A DNA stretch of 64,000 nt from Syncephalastrum monosporum B8922 (Eukaryota > Mucoromycota > Mucoromycetes > Mucorales > Syncephalastraceae): contig JNEN01000882.1 of NCBI GenBank assembly GCA_000697355.1, positions 62,001 to 126,000 of the forward strand. The letters run 5' to 3'. Position numbers and translations under genes: made by a program. Under the pieces are notes generated by a model. The model did no database searches, was not told where the DNA came from, and saw only the letters and a list, made by a program, of their open reading frames with translations. Positions 1 to 13,811 of the stretch are shown here, in pieces. Positions within the stretch are counted from its first letter, which is position 1; every line of letters begins with the position of its first letter.

Positions 1-1402
<1,402 letters not shown>

Positions 1403-1834
1403 GCATCCCGCAAGTGATCTTTTGACCTGTTTTGCTTCTGCAGTCATCGATCCTCGCATGGCGCCCTATCTTTTGCTTCTCTTGCTTGATATCATCACAA
1501 ATAAAACCCTGGAGTCTCATTCTCCTCTCTTGTTACCAAACTCTGCCGATCACCGAGCGCTAACTCTTCCTATTATAACACATGAACTTACTGTCATCCG
1601 TGCTTGCTTATATTAAAGAGAAGCGTCATTTCGTCCATACACATGCTCAGGGTTGGCCGTACACAGACATTTTGATCGGGATAGAGATTGGATGATAGGC
1701 TGCGTGGCCTATGCAATTCAGTGCTATAAGTGATATAGAGGGGGGAGGGGGGAAGAAAGAGCGGGTTGGAAGTGTGACACAAGCAACAGGCGTTCTCTGG
1801 GTGAATTGAGACCTGCTTTCCTTCTTTACAAGCG
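1403..1834. other. Spacer between H4 and the Mcp1-like gene
   Basis: It holds the H4 3' end (an AATAAAA-type signal near 1499) and the upstream region of the next gene, including a purine-rich GGGGGAGGGG tract near 1740. No gene was recognised. Confidence 0.5.
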
Positions 1835-2584
1835 ATGTACCTTTACAAGATCTACGGCGGTCTAACGACTCTCCAGAACGCGTCTGCCTATGCATTTTCA
1901 AGTTTTGCAGTTGTGCATGCCTCTCAGATTGCCGTTTCGGCCGTGGGTGGACCTGACGCTGGCAATCGATGGCTTCTTCTGGGCCGGCCTTTCTACCAAG
2001 ACGAGCATACGGAGGGAATCATTGTGACAGGTGCCGTCACCGTGCATGTGCTGAGTGGCATCGCGAAAGCCGGTATCCGGCGGTACTGCAAGAAGAACAG
2101 AAATGTGGATATACAGACGCGTCTGCCGCTGCACCACCGTCTGGCAGGCTACATTCTCCTGCCAGCTGTGTTGCTCCATTATGACCTCGTACGCAAATTG
2201 CCCGCGCGTTATTTTGGTGACTCTGCCATGCTCGACTTTGGTCATATTGCCTGGGGCCTTCAGAACTGGCCCGTCTTCACTTATACTTTGCACGGCATCC
2301 TCATTGGCGCAGCTTCTTGGCATATTGTGCACGGCGCGAAAGCACTTCTCTCAAAGACACGAAAGGCCTCGTCCAGTACTGCCACTGAGACATCTGCTAC
2401 TAGCACTGCTCCCGCAGCCACTACTCCTGCCACCACCCAAACCGCAACAAGAGCCACCTGGATTGCTTCCGCCGGTATCGCCATCACTCTGCTATCCGGC
2501 CTGGTTGTCATCGGTACACAGACAAAGAAAATTCCCTTGCGCTATGACTACGCACAGATCTATAAAATGCTGCTTCCCTTATAA
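1835..2584 (+). CDS. Mcp1-type mitochondrial membrane protein (former DUF1691 family)
   Basis: A single-exon frame of 249 residues. The pattern matches the Mcp1 transmembrane family: a first helix with a His in VVHASQ, the RPFYQDEHTEG loop, then GAVTVHVLSGIAKAG, a short basic loop with LPLHHRLAGY, a segment ending in GDSAMLDFGHIAWGL, a further helix with a His in SWHIVHG, and a last helix near residues 208-230 (IASAGIAITLLSGLVVIG). A Thr/Ala-rich linker at about residues 180-205 precedes the last helix. Yeast Mcp1 is a mitochondrial outer-membrane protein linked to Vps13 contact sites and lipid homeostasis; transfer of that role is by family only. The start is the first ATG of the frame. Confidence 0.75.
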   Translation: MYLYKIYGGLTTLQNASAYAFSSFAVVHASQIAVSAVGGPDAGNRWLLLGRPFYQDEHTEGIIVTGAVTVHVLSGIAKAGIRRYCKKNRNVDIQTRLPLHHRLAGYILLPAVLLHYDLVRKLPARYFGDSAMLDFGHIAWGLQNWPVFTYTLHGILIGAASWHIVHGAKALLSKTRKASSSTATETSATSTAPAATTPATTQTATRATWIASAGIAITLLSGLVVIGTQTKKIPLRYDYAQIYKMLLPL

Positions 2585-3170
2585 ACATATACATGCAAAA
2601 GTACAAGTTAATATATGCGCAAGAACCGATCGAACCAAATCTTAGTTTGCTAGTGAGAAATCAATCTCTTTTGCGTATTATAGTAAAATGGGCTACTGGG
2701 CTCATATGGCTTTTATACCTAGACTACTGATGCGTCCATAGCCCATGTTTATTTTCTGTTAATACACTTGCTCCTTCAATTATGATCAATCGAGCTCAAA
2801 TCTATACCGGCTAGTTTGTGTATGGCTTCTAAAGATGTTTCGTTTTTTCTATGTGGGAACAAGTAAATCAGTCTATCTTCGAACATTACACCTTCTAGAT
2901 CACTCATTGTCTGCGCATAGCTAACATGGCTGCACGTGACGGGTGCAAAAGAACATGATAATGTAATGTTACACACTAGTCTCGGCGGCCGGGAAGGACC
3001 GACGGCCCGGAACAAATAAAGAAGAACAGACCTTTTTTTTTGCACACACGACACCTTTTACCGCGGCTTTCTTCAAAGAAAGAAGTGCAAAAAAAAAACC
3101 AGGATCAGAAGAGCCAGGAAAAGGGCGTTTCTTTAGTTCCCTCTCTTTTGCACGAAAAATTATTTATGCT
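2585..3170. other. Spacer upstream of the P450 gene
   Basis: No gene was recognised. Just before the P450 start lie purine-rich and poly-A stretches (near 3070-3100). Confidence 0.4.
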
Positions 3171-5379
3171 ATGGATCAGTTGGTGACCTACTACGACTCC
3201 TATCTTGTGCCCTTTGCGGTCCGGGCCGAGAAGATGATCCGAAAGCACAAGGCGGCCAGCATCAGTATCGCCGTAGCTCTCGCGGCAGCCTATTTCATCA
3301 CAGAGAAAGTCATCAAACCACCCAAAGCTCTGCGCCAGTTACCCCGCCCCAATTTCATCACTTTTCTCCGAGACAGCCTATCCACCGCCACGCTGCATGA
3401 AATTGCCCACAAATACACACTACCGGCTGCAGCACAAAATGAACATGGCCTCTACGCAGTACGTACCCTCATCCTCTCTGATGCTATCCTTGCTCGATTT
3501 GCAATAGCTCTTACTGGTCATACGACTAGCGATTCGATGCCCAGGGCTGGTGTGCCGTTATCACGTCTCCAGCGTTGGCCAAAAAATTATTGCTAAAGTC
3601 AGGTAAGCATCCCGTAGTGAAAGGAATTACGGTGGCTCACATAAGGATTCTGTGCAGACCTCTTTGCAAAAGTTGATCTAGGAAAAACACTTCAAGGCAC
3701 GCTTTCTGGAAGAGTAAGAGAATACATGTCTCCAGTATGAAAATCATTTACGAAACTTATACGACGTATCCACCATGTTACAGTTCATGTTCGGCCCCAA
3801 TATTGTAGTGACGCAAGGTCTGGAGTGGAAGAAACATCGCAAGGTGAGAAGGCGCGACATTATCACGTATTTTGTATGCTCACAAAAAAAAAAAAAAAAA
3901 AAAAAAAAAACCAAGATTGCAAACCCTGCATTCAACCGATCGATGCCGGTTCAACTTTTTGCCAAGCTCACAAACAAGGCGTTCGACGTCATGGAAGCCG
4001 AGATGCTTGACGGCGTCATTGATATCCAGGAACTACTTATTCGGTGGACATTGGATGCCATTGGATTGGCAGGGTAAGCAAAAGTGATCATAGACTATGG
4101 ACGACAGCTCATACAGAAATTTGCTGCACACCAGCTTTGGATTCGACTTTAAAGCAGTGGAGGACAAGAACAGTAACTGGGTTACAACGTACAACGCTAT
4201 CAATGACGCGCTGCACGATATCAAATTCGCCATCTTTCCTTCCCTCGACAAGGAGTATCTCTGGCTCTTCCCTAAACGACAAAGACTGCATAAACGCCTC
4301 GACGAATTCCTTCATATGATTGACGGTGTCATCGAGAACAAGCGACGTGTACTCAAGGAGCAGAAAGAGAGTGACGTCGAGGAGAGCGAGCGAGATCTGC
4401 TGACTCTCATGATTGAAAGCGAGCTTAAAGGTGAAGGTGCTTTGACCGATGAGGAGCTCAAGGTATACCGGGAATATGAATATTACATTTGCTTTTAATT
4501 GACATTATAATTACTTTGATCAGAGCGATCTCTGCATCTTTTTTGTTGCAGGCCACGATACAACTGCCAATGCTTTAGCATTTACTATGTATTATTTGGC
4601 TGCCAATCCAGTGAGTGGTCCAACAAGTCCAAGAAACATGAACATGTGCTTATAAGGATAATACTTTCCAGCATATTCAAGAAAAGGCCCGAAAAGAAGT
4701 GATCGAAGCTCTGGGTGATGAGCCGACTGACATTGTGCCAACCTTGGAGCAGACGAGGAGCCTTCGGTACATTGACTGTATTATTAAAGAGGTAAACCTG
4801 ATAGCCATCTCAAGACAGAATCTTACGAATGGCGCTTTAGACTCTCCGTATAGCAAGTCCTGCGATTGGGTTGGTCGCACGTTACTGCACCGAAGATACT
4901 GAGCTTGGTGGCATCGTGTTTCCCAAGGGCACGCGCTTTAATCTCGATATCTATGGCTTACATCACGATCCACGCACCTGGAACGCGCCAGACGAGTTCC
5001 GTCCTGAGCGCTTTTTGCCGGGTGGTGAGGCGGAGCAACTTGCTACGTCAGGTCTTGGTATGACCTGGGTGCCCTTCGGCAATGGAGCACGTCAGTAAGT
5101 TTCGATTGAAAATGATAGGAGCCTTGTAGTTTATTCAAGTTCCACGTGATAGATGCATTGGCATGAATTTCTCTCTTGCAGAGCAACGCACTATGCTCCC
5201 ACTCCTTTGTAAGTTGTTCTGATGAATGTCTTATTTTGGCTTATCCTTCTTTACTTCCAGTACGCAAATATGAGTGGTCGCTGCCGCTCAACAGCCCTCA
5301 TAAGGAGCGTCCTGTTACGACAAATATGGGAATTCTGGCACCGATTGACCTGAAACTCAAGTTCAAGACGAGATACTAA
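3171..5379 (+). CDS. Cytochrome P450 monooxygenase
   Basis: Haem-thiolate monooxygenase, probably ER-anchored. Eleven exons (3171-3458, 3545-3602, 3658-3713, 3784-3843, 3916-4073, 4135-4462, 4524-4610, 4672-4791, 4841-5094, 5153-5208, 5261-5379) join in frame to 527 residues. A hydrophobic N-terminal anchor (SISIAVALAAAYFI) is followed by the C-helix WKKHRKIANPAF, the I-helix oxygen-binding motif AGHDTT, the K-helix ETLR (ExxR, formed across an intron), FRPERF and the haem-binding loop FGNGARQCIGMNF with its Cys ligand. All catalytic motifs are intact. Substrate and CYP family cannot be told from motifs. No redox partner or biosynthetic neighbour lies next to it, so cluster membership is not suggested. 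One intron carries a 27-base A run beside its acceptor. Confidence 0.93.
3884..3910 (+). repeat. 27-nt poly-A tract inside a P450 intron
   Basis: An uninterrupted run of 27 A residues lies in the intron 3844-3915, ending five bases before the exon (acceptor CCAAG). It replaces the usual polypyrimidine stretch. Its length may be uncertain in sequencing or variable in populations. Confidence 0.9.
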
Positions 5380-6371
5380 ATGTGTGTTTCAGCGCTATGC
5401 TGCACGGTTAGCAAACAGATGCAGGCAAGCAGCTTCGCTTACATGTAGCTATAAGGTATATATGTATGTCCTATAAAATATAACCATTATTTCTGTTAAG
5501 AGTAGCCTGTCCTATCTTATCCTCTATATTTATACACTCCATTTTCACTTGGTGCACAGTCGTTCTTGATCCATTCATGCTGGATGGGGTAAATGATAGA
5601 ACTATAAATGCTAGAGCTCGGAACTCTGAGATGACTCATGAGCAATGGTCATTTTCCTTGCGGTAGTGATATGCACTGGAGTAGATAATGCTCTTGAACA
5701 TGAAGGAATTTGAACCATTTATTTATTATAGAGTGCCATTTATTCTTCTTGTTTCGAGCAAGCGGAAGTGGGTTACAGGGTACCGCAAACAAGAGTTCAG
5801 CGTGTTTTTGAGTGAGTCATCCTGGGCTATTCCTTGAACGATTGGCACGCGGTCAGCTCGAAGTTCTGCATGCCTTGATGGGTAAGAAAAATAAAGGCAT
5901 GGTGATGCGTCTTGCATCGTAATACAGTGCAGTATATCTATCTTCCCATGTAGATGTTTCACGAGGCACTTGCCGAGACATAAATACCAATATTTCTGCT
6001 GCCAGCTCACTTACCCATTTACCTCGACTCACATAAGTCCTTACCTCAGCAGGCCTTGGCATGGGTGCTACATACAAACTGACTGACATGGCTATGGGAA
6101 ACAAGACCTCCGTCATTAGTTAAAGTCCTGTTTAGCTACCGAGGTGGATGCCAGATGGGTGATATGGTTTCTGAGAAGACTGTCATGCACAGATTGACCA
6201 TAGGAATATAGAAAAGGTTAATACTTGCAGAAAGAATCGTTATCATTGTCTCTCATTCTATGTTGTGGCAAGAGTAATAATTAGAGGAGCGGGTGCTGAA
6301 ATAGACAAGGTCAGAAGTGTACCAAAAGTGCGCGTTGCTCTTTCATCAGCCCCGCGAATTGCAGCGTCAAC
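5380..6371. other. Intergenic region between P450 and AP-1 beta
   Basis: About 1 kb, AT-rich, containing only short frames without family resemblance. It presumably holds the P450 terminator and the AP-1 beta promoter; nothing specific was identified. Confidence 0.4.
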
Positions 6372-9202
6372 ATGAGTCGACCTAGATTCTTTGCTACCAA
6401 CAAGCGAGGTGAGTCGGCAGTCTCTAGGATACCGACAGCCCGTTCCATAGTTGTACTCATCATTGACTGAACAGGCGAGAATTACGAGTTAAAGGCCGAG
6501 CTCAACAGCGAGTACCGCCACACGAGAAAGGATGCGGTCAAGAAAGTGATTGCCAACATGACAGTGGGCAAGGACGTGAGCGGTCTCTTTCCTGACGTCC
6601 TAAAGAACATGCAGACCGAGGACATTGAGCTCAAGAAGCTTGTGTACCTTTACCTTATGAACTACGCTAAAACACAGCCGGAGCTGGTCATTCTGGCCGT
6701 CAACACCTTTGTCAAGGTAAAGCACAGACGAGGCCATTCTCTAGGAAGGAACACGCACTCATACGGATAACCATAGGACTCGGATGATCCCAACCCCTTA
6801 ATACGCGCGCTGGCCATCCGTACCATGGGCTGTCTCCGTGTCGACAAAATCATAGACTATCTCACAGAGCCGCTTCGCAAAACCTTAAAAGACGAGAACC
6901 CGTATGTGCGCAAGACCGCGGCCGTCTGTGTGGCCAAGCTGTACGAACTGAATCCGGAGCTGACGCTCGAGCAAGACTTTGTGAGCGCTGTGAAGGAGAT
7001 GGTGTCCGATATCAACCCTATGGTCGTCGCCAATGCCGTCGTCGCGCTCTCCGATATCAACGAGGCTTCCACCACCAAGGACGTCTTCGTCGTGAACGGC
7101 ACCATTCTCAACAAACTTCTCCATGCCTTGAATGAATGCACCGAGTAAGTCTCCTTCTTGCCATAGATTAAAATAGAACCAGGCTCATGCGTGCTACGAT
7201 AGGTGGGGTCAGATTGCCATTTTGACAGCTTTAGCGGACTACAAGCCAAGCAGTAACAAGGATGCTGAGGGCATCTGCGACCGTGTCCTGCCCCGTCTGC
7301 AGCATGCCAACGGCGCTGTTGTCTTGGCTGCTATCAAGGTCCTTCTGATCAATATGCGCCATGTCAAGGACCAAAACCTTACCAAGGCTTTCTGTCGCAA
7401 AATGGCGCCTCCTCTAGGTAAGCAAAAAAGAATAAAAAAGAAAAAGAAAGAAGAAAAGAAGGAATCTGCTTTGACAGTGTACTGATTCTACGTATAACAG
7501 TGACGCTTCTCTCCAGTCCGCCCGAAGTGCAATACATTGCGCTGCGCAATATAAGCTTGATTCTTCAGAAGCGCCCCGAGGTGCTTTCCAACGAAATGCG
7601 CGTCTTCTTTTGCAGATACAATGACCCGCCCTACGTGAAGCTGGAGAAACTCGAAATTTTGATCCGTCTCTGCAACGACAGAAACGTGGATCAGCTGCTG
7701 AGTGAACTGAAAGAGTAAGTAGTGTAGTCGAGTGGCTCGGAACGGGTCCAGAAAGACAAACTCATTCATTTGATTAGGTATGCGAATGAGGTGGATGTCG
7801 ATTTTGTGCGTAAATCCGTGAACGCAATTGGTCGCTGCGCTATCAAGATCGAAGAAGCCGCCGAGCGCTGCATTAATGTCTTGCTTGACTTGATCAACAC
7901 CGGCGTCAGCTATGTCGTCCAAGAAGCCATCGTCGTCATCAAGGATATCTTCCGCAAATACCCCCACAAGTATGAAAACATCATTCCTACGCTGTGCGAG
8001 AATCTCGAAGTCCTCGATGAGCCGGAGGCCAAGGCGTCGCTTACTTGGATCGTCGGCGAGTATGCAGAATGGATTGACAATGCAGATGATCTTATCGGCA
8101 TGTTTGTCGAGAATTTCAAGGAAGAAACCGCTCAGGTAAGCCCCGGGGACCCACACAGAATCACGTCGCTAATAGTCTACACTACCTAGGTTCAACTTCA
8201 ATATTTAACTGCCACGGTCAAGCTCTTCCTGAAGAAGCCTACCGAGAACCAAGAGCTCGTACAACGCGTTCTTCAAACGGCTACCAATGAGTGCGACAAT
8301 GCTGATATTCGTGACCGTGCATATGTTTATTGGCGATTGCTGTCTACGGACCCACAAGCAGCCAAGGTAGCGTCTCTTGATATGCGTCAGCATGAGCAAG
8401 GTACTGATGTTCCCTTCTAGGCTGTCGTATTATCCGAGAAGCCGCCCATCGCAGGTGAAGCCACTAGCTTGAGCCCTGGTTTGCTGGATGAACTCGTATA
8501 TCAAATTGGCACACTCGCATCCGTGTATCACAAGCCTCCGGAAACCTTCATTGCTGGCAAGAAATACGGTGCTGACAATGTGAGCCGATCGGTGGCCGAG
8601 TAAGTGCACAAAAAAGACAGGGAAAGATTGGAGCGAAATTGACAGGGTTATCTAGTCACGAAGTCGAAGAAGATGTGAACGCGCCGCCGCCACAGATCCA
8701 GGCTGCGATCAAGAACAACGACATTGGTAACTTGCTTGACCTCGACTGGGATGAGGCACCGGCTTCTCCTACTGTGGCAGAGAGCCCACGAAGCCCGGTA
8801 TCCGGCGGTGCTGGTAGCAGCGGTGCCGGCAGTACGATGGCAGACCTGCTCTCGCTGGGCGGACCGAGCGGTGGTCCCTCTCAGGCACCGCCTTCCAACG
8901 ACGGAGGCAAGAAGAACGACGTGAACGATATCATGAGCCTCTTCAATGCGCCCTCCATGCAACAGCCGCAGTTCCAGGCATCTCCTTCGTTCCAATCACA
9001 GCAGCCAGCATTCCAGCAGTCGCCGTCCTTCCAGCAGTCGCCGACGGTCGCCAATAATGGAGGCTTCGGGGGTGATCTCTTTGACGCCCTGGGTGGCAGT
9101 AGCCCTGCACCAGCTACGCCTTCGCCGCCCATCCAAGCACAACCGCAGCAACCGCAGCAGCAAAATCAGCCTGCGAAGGATCCATTCGCGGATCTCCTGT
9201 AA
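6372..9202 (+). CDS. AP-1 clathrin adaptor complex beta subunit (beta-adaptin)
   Basis: Large subunit of the trans-Golgi/endosomal AP-1 adaptor. Nine exons (6372-6408, 6475-6716, 6777-7144, 7203-7417, 7501-7714, 7778-8135, 8190-8366, 8421-8599, 8656-9202) give 778 residues. The N-terminal trunk is strikingly conserved: [72 protein letters not shown]. The last exon encodes a flexible hinge rich in Gln, Pro and Ser with a clathrin box (LLDLD, near 8734-8748) and ends in DPFADLL. There is no C-terminal ear (appendage) domain, as I recall for other fungal AP-1 beta chains. In animals AP-1 and AP-2 beta chains are very similar, so AP-1 rather than AP-2 rests on overall resemblance and missing ear. 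Confidence 0.92.
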
Positions 9203-9366
9203 TACACGCACAAGCAATCTCCCCGCACACACACCACACACACACACACCACACATTTTATATCTCCTATATCACCTGAAAACGAATAAAAAGTCAAAGA
9301 CGGATCAGTGTTATAAAAAGCGCTTGTCCTAGAATTTCCAAAAACAAAACAGCAGAGTAGATTAAC

Positions 9367-12300
9367 TTATTCCTCCTTGTTCTCGTTGGATATGTTGCTT
9401 CGTCTTCTTGCACGTTCAGCGACAAGACCCACGCCAGGAAACTGGTTGAAATAGTCCTTGTCTTCTTCGCTTTCATGATGATGATTCTCGTGGGCGTTCT
9501 CCTCCTGTTGCTGCTGCTGTTGTTGCTGCTGCTGTAACTGTTGTTCTTTGTGGTGTTGGTGATGAACTTGTTGCTGAAGCTGTGGGCCTTCTGTCAAGCC
9601 AGCGGCACCCACCAGATCATGCTTTGTAAGGTCACATGTTTCCTGATCCGTACGCGGCGCATAACGGCGCAATGCATTCAGTTCTTCTTGGAGCGTCTCA
9701 TGACGGAAATTGACGCGGATGTTAGGCACATTGGTCTTTTGCATATCGTTGCCGGCCACACCAGGCTTATACCACTGCTTGCCGATCCAGTGCTTCTTAA
9801 TGCGGCTCTCCCAGCCACTTTGAATGACTGAGTTACGTGCCAATTCACACATATCGGTCGGTGATAGTTTCCAAATCTGAAAGCGACTCATACCCGTCAG
9901 TAGTTGTTCGTGCTAGAACATGCTTTACTATTACCTGAGCAGCCACGCTGTACTCCTCAATAAGAGGTTCCTTGGTGAAGTGGAACTGCAGCGGGTCATC
10001 CGTTGAGAGCGAAATGTTGAGACCGCGCTGGAAGAACTGGGGCAGCGGGTTGCGTTCATACGTCAAGAACAAGGCATTGTTCGACAAAGGCGACATGGCG
10101 ATGCCGACCTGCGCCAGGTAATACAGATATTGCAGTGCAGGCACCTTGCGCAATAAGATACCGTGGCTGATACCAAAAGATGTCAAGAATGCCGCAGTCA
10201 AGTGCTCTGTATCGCCGGCTTCACCACAATGGGGCCTCAGAACAAGTGTATCTAGTAGCCTTATTAGATCATTGTTATAGCGTGGAGCGAAGCTCACTTA
10301 CTGAAACCGCGGGCTTTACGCCAATTGTTGAGTGAAGCCACGTTGGCGTACATGTAGTAAAGATAGTAGCTGTAGGGCGGGTTGTGCTTGGTATCCCATT
10401 CCTTAGGTATAGGGAACTTCTTGTATGTACGGCGCTCTGGCTTAGATTCATCATCTACCGAGTCAAAGCCAACCACGCGTTCCAGGAAGACGTGTAGTTC
10501 TGGATGACTGGTAGGATCCTGGGTGACCTCAAACAGAGGTTCGAAAATATCTTTGACCCATGTTAGATGGGTATGTACAAGTACGGCTGTCAAACTTACT
10601 GCGAACGATATCCTGGAAGGTGTCGATAGACTGAGACGCCTTGTAGATATTGTACAGACGAGGAATTTGGACGAGCCATCGGACATTGGGCGAGAAAAGC
10701 TTATTATCCACAACCCACTTGGCGAGTTTGTCCCACTCTGCCTTGGATCTAGACAGTATTTTTCTGGTCAGGAAAACATCTTTGGACAGGTTTTGGGCTT
10801 GGCTCACCTTCCATAGATAGATACTCGGTATTCAACCATCTGGTACTTGGAAGACTCCAGATCGGATACCACCTCTATAGATGACGTCAATTTCGATGTT
10901 TCTTCTGGCATCGCGATAAACTACCTTTGGTGATCTCCGCCAAGTATTTGCCCTTGATGTAGTTATCCGTCTTCATGAAGATTTCTCTCAATCTACTTTC
11001 GCCGATAGGATTGTACTTGAGGTTGAACTTGTCAAAGCGGTGGAAAGAATCCTTATGGGCATGCATATCAAGCGTATCAATGCTGAGATCGTACGCCGTC
11101 AGATTCAAACTCTTGAATACACCCGTCAGTGTCAAGTATTGCTCATCACGGTAAATCACAACATCCTGGAGGAAAAGGGCTTCGAATTATTATCAAGCGG
11201 GTGTCCAAATCTTGACTTCTTACGTCTGGACACTTCTTCATTTTAGATTTAATGAAACGCAGCAAATGTTTCTGATTCATGCAACTCGAATGGTGAACGT
11301 GAGTGTCGACCTTGCGCACGTTGTAAAAGTCTCTGTGAGGAACGCGCTTCGAATCGGCCAGCTCTTGGAATTCGTTCAGCAGGATGTACATCTGCCATTT
11401 GCTGTCGAGATAGCGCAATCGCCGGAACGCAAAGCTCTTGGCGGGACCGTCGCTAAGCGGTAGATTACATTTAAGTAACGACATGATGACTCTCAGTGTG
11501 CTTATCGTACCTGATGGCAGTCAGTACAAAGTCCATATCCTTGAAGAATTCCTTCATGCGGGGGATCTCATAGATGGGTTGACCTATTATAGTTGAGCAT
11601 CTCCGTGTGTAGGACGCATACTCATACATACCATCCCCAGCCGCCTTGTGAACCTGATAGACGCCTTCAGCATTCAATGCAAAGGTGCGCTATACACACA
11701 CAGAGAGAAATGGATCAGTCTCGAATGTTGAAGAAGTCAGGGACGGGAGGAAGACACGCAGACGTACCTGCTCGTCTTTGCCTGGGATCTTACAATCCTC
11801 CCAATGGAAGTCACATCCAACGGCCGCCACCGGATCGGCTTCACGCTCCAGCTCGCGCTGCTTTCTACGCGCGAGCTCTTCAGGCGAAGGGAGCGGCCAA
11901 GACGGTGGCGGCGGAGGCGGGTAAATGTTCCAGTCGTCGCTGTTGCGCGGGTCATCCTCCAGGCGCTGGCAGGATCGCGTCATGTATTTCTGGCGCAGAT
12001 CGAGACAGGTCTGCAGGGTGCTATAGAGCTCACGCAGCTCAGACGTGACCGCATCATCTGATCCAAGGGCAGAAATCAATACATGATCGTTTTTATCGAT
12101 TCTCCCCCCCCCCCCCCACCTCGGATTGTACCTTGACTCTCCAATTTGGCAGCCGGATCAGCCGCGCCGTTCGATTGGTGCTGCCGTGCTGCGGCGGCGG
12201 CCGTGCTCGGCTCGTTCACAGACGCAGACACGGGCACAAAAGGCACACGGGCGACGCGAGACAAGTCCTCTGGCTCTGATTCGGGGGTGCTGTCGTCGTA

Positions 12301-12556
12301 GATAGCATCGGTGCTCCCCCCAGAAGCAGCGGCGAGATTCTGGCCAAAGTACTTGCTGTCATGCTGGCAGAGCACACAATGACGAAGGGACGCGTTAGAG
12401 CCGGCGACGCGCGATCACGATAGGACAATGACTTACGTTTTCGATCTGCTTTTGATGGTGGTATTTGAAGAACGGCGTCTGGTTCATTTGACTCGTCTCC
12501 TCCGTGGGGCTCATGACGGATTCGGACTGCGGCGTCTGCGGTGCGTCGTCAGGCAT
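9367..12556 (-). CDS. AMP deaminase
   Basis: Converts AMP to IMP plus ammonia in purine-nucleotide interconversion; cytosolic. Many exons on the minus strand, from ATG 12556-12554 to TAA 9369-9367. The catalytic core has the zinc-binding [18 protein letters not shown] (near 11285-11330), the [17 protein letters not shown] segment and the family signature [17 protein letters not shown] (near 9960-10010). The N-terminal 200 residues or so are low-complexity and family-variable, with an Ala run and a Pro run ([10 protein letters not shown]). The C-terminal tail is unusual: after the conserved end it continues through a His/Gln-rich stretch with a run of ten Gln (near 9490-9550), then acidic residues. 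Function is secure from the signature; exact internal exon edges were not all checked. Confidence 0.93.
12104..12117 (-). repeat. 14-nt C/G homopolymer in an AMP deaminase intron
   Basis: Fourteen consecutive C on the plus strand (G on the sense strand of AMP deaminase), inside the intron whose sense-strand donor is the GTACAATCC just upstream. Single long G runs of this kind are prone to length errors. Confidence 0.85.
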
Positions 12557-13811
12557 AGTATACGGAAAAAGTTGGAAAAAGAGAAAAAAAAGCCGTGCGG
12601 GAACGGAAAGGTCCGCTTTAAATGGGTTACCATGTGCGCATATTGATTGAGTGAGATTTTAGCTCCTACATTTGATCACACTCCCACAAAAAATAGGTCA
12701 TCCTGCTTGAGCGTATTGTCATCAGACACTGTGCATGCTAAATGCGAATACCCTATATGCATTATTGCCAAGCAAAATGTAGACTTAGTCTATAGTACTG
12801 CGTAGATAATCAGAATGAATGGTGATGTCGGTATTGTGTTTCAGTCTGTACCGCATCAGACGGTATATTACATACACAAATATATCTCTGTCAATCACAT
12901 CAATATGTCAGTATAAAGGTATACCCTCTATCAGCAGATGGAGGTTCTCCCACATACATAATACGGGCAAGAGTCCTCCTGAATGTACGCTGTGATGTTG
13001 AGGAGGTAGTTTGGCTGGATTTAGCGGGTGCTTTTTTTGAAATTGCCATATACGGTTCATAGATACATATACGTTACAATGGATGAGTCAGTAAAGCAAA
13101 GCAGCTCTATGTCGCTATGTGTATGTACATGTGTATTTTTGAATATAGATGGTATAATTCGATAAAATTTAAATACGCGATTGCTGGCTGGTAACTTGAT
13201 TGTAAGTTTCAGGGAATAACATGACAATGATCCCTCGAGCCTCTCAAAAGCACACATACGTACACTGACGTGCTAGATGAAGAGACAAGAGAGTAAATTG
13301 ATCGTATCCCTGAAAGACACCCTTGATACCTTTGTTCTCGTATTATGAGTCAAAAAGAATAACAATGATTATGTTCCTCTTTGCAGAGCTTCTGATGCCA
13401 AACGGTGGATGGCTATAGAGCACTATATTGCTCTGTTTCGCGCAGTGGTAATAACCTGCAACCTAAGGTAAGAAAATATCAGCAATAATATTGATCGCTC
13501 ATTTTATCTCGCTCTTAATGAGAATATCCAGTGTGTAGGAAGGAAAGGAAGGACCTTTTGACCAAAATATTTACTTGTACAATGTGATGACTCTCGCCTC
13601 AAAACGCCCTTTCGTCCTTTTGACTTCTCAGTCAGTACATACACACATATATTATCTGGAGGGATAGTCCGACTGATTTGGACTTATGGATCCCTCCACG
13701 CGGTAGAACTGCGGCAATACGTGTCCGGAGACGTTTATCGATACGAATTATGTATGTAAAGAATGACTTTTGTGATAGTATGTACATGTCTATTGGCTGT
13801 TATTACTGTTG
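12557..13811. other. Intergenic region without a recognised gene
   Basis: About 1.25 kb, AT-rich, with scattered CATATA/TGTATG-like simple sequence. It would contain the AMP deaminase promoter and the syntaxin 3' end. No frame resembles a known protein. Confidence 0.4.
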
